From Gallionellaceae bacterium (GTDB taxonomy: Bacteria > Pseudomonadota > Gammaproteobacteria > Burkholderiales > Gallionellaceae), in NCBI GenBank assembly GCA_003151655.1, contig PLYB01000089.1:1-5747 (forward strand): a stretch of DNA of 5,747 bases. Direction: 5' to 3'. The notes beneath the pieces were generated by a model. It saw nothing but the letters and a program-made list of their open reading frames with translations. It was not told the origin of the DNA and did no database searches. Positions 5,746 through 5,747 of this stretch are shown here, piece by piece; position 1 is the stretch's first letter; every line of letters begins with the position of its first letter. The position numbers and the translations under genes were made by a program.

Positions 5746-5747
5746 TT

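Overview
The window looks like chromosome from a motile, Gram-negative betaproteobacterium. The evidence is an sspA-sspB pair joined by a 4-base overlap, a Proteobacteria-type flagellin behind a near-perfect sigma-28 promoter, and a NarL-class two-component pair. The style of the proteins suggests the Nitrosomonadales/Gallionellaceae, but that is an inference from memory, not a search. All six genes lie on the + strand. No tRNA, rRNA, CRISPR array, insertion sequence or other sign of recent transfer was seen.

Layout. Bases 1-823 hold the 3' part of sspA (an RNA-polymerase-associated, GST-fold regulator) and all of sspB (the ClpXP adaptor for ssrA-tagged proteins). A 215-base gap (824-1038) with a weak terminator-like hairpin separates this stress operon from the rest. 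Bases 1039-2822 encode a soluble PAS/HisKA_3 histidine kinase and, 26 bases later, a NarL/FixJ response regulator. After a 108-base gap comes a 551-residue GGDEF diguanylate cyclase (2931-4586) with intact catalytic and product-inhibition sites. A 246-base gap (4587-4832) carries the sigma-28 promoter and leader of a short flagellin gene (4833-5645), which ends in a strong intrinsic terminator (5695-5721) followed by a second perfect hairpin at the window edge.

How the parts may work together. A cytoplasmic signal sensed by the PAS kinase would be passed to a DNA-binding regulator next to a c-di-GMP synthase and the major filament gene. This makes a motile/sessile control cluster plausible, although no shared operator was found. 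The flagellin leader carries two GGA motifs, one inside the Shine-Dalgarno, placed as in CsrA-repressed mRNAs. The flagellin may therefore be controlled by sigma-28 in transcription and by CsrA in translation.

I found no clearly undescribed system. The points most worth checking are the flagellin leader, the upstream palindrome, the kinase's missing phosphatase glutamine, the poorly characterised sensory half of the cyclase, and the paired hairpins at the end.
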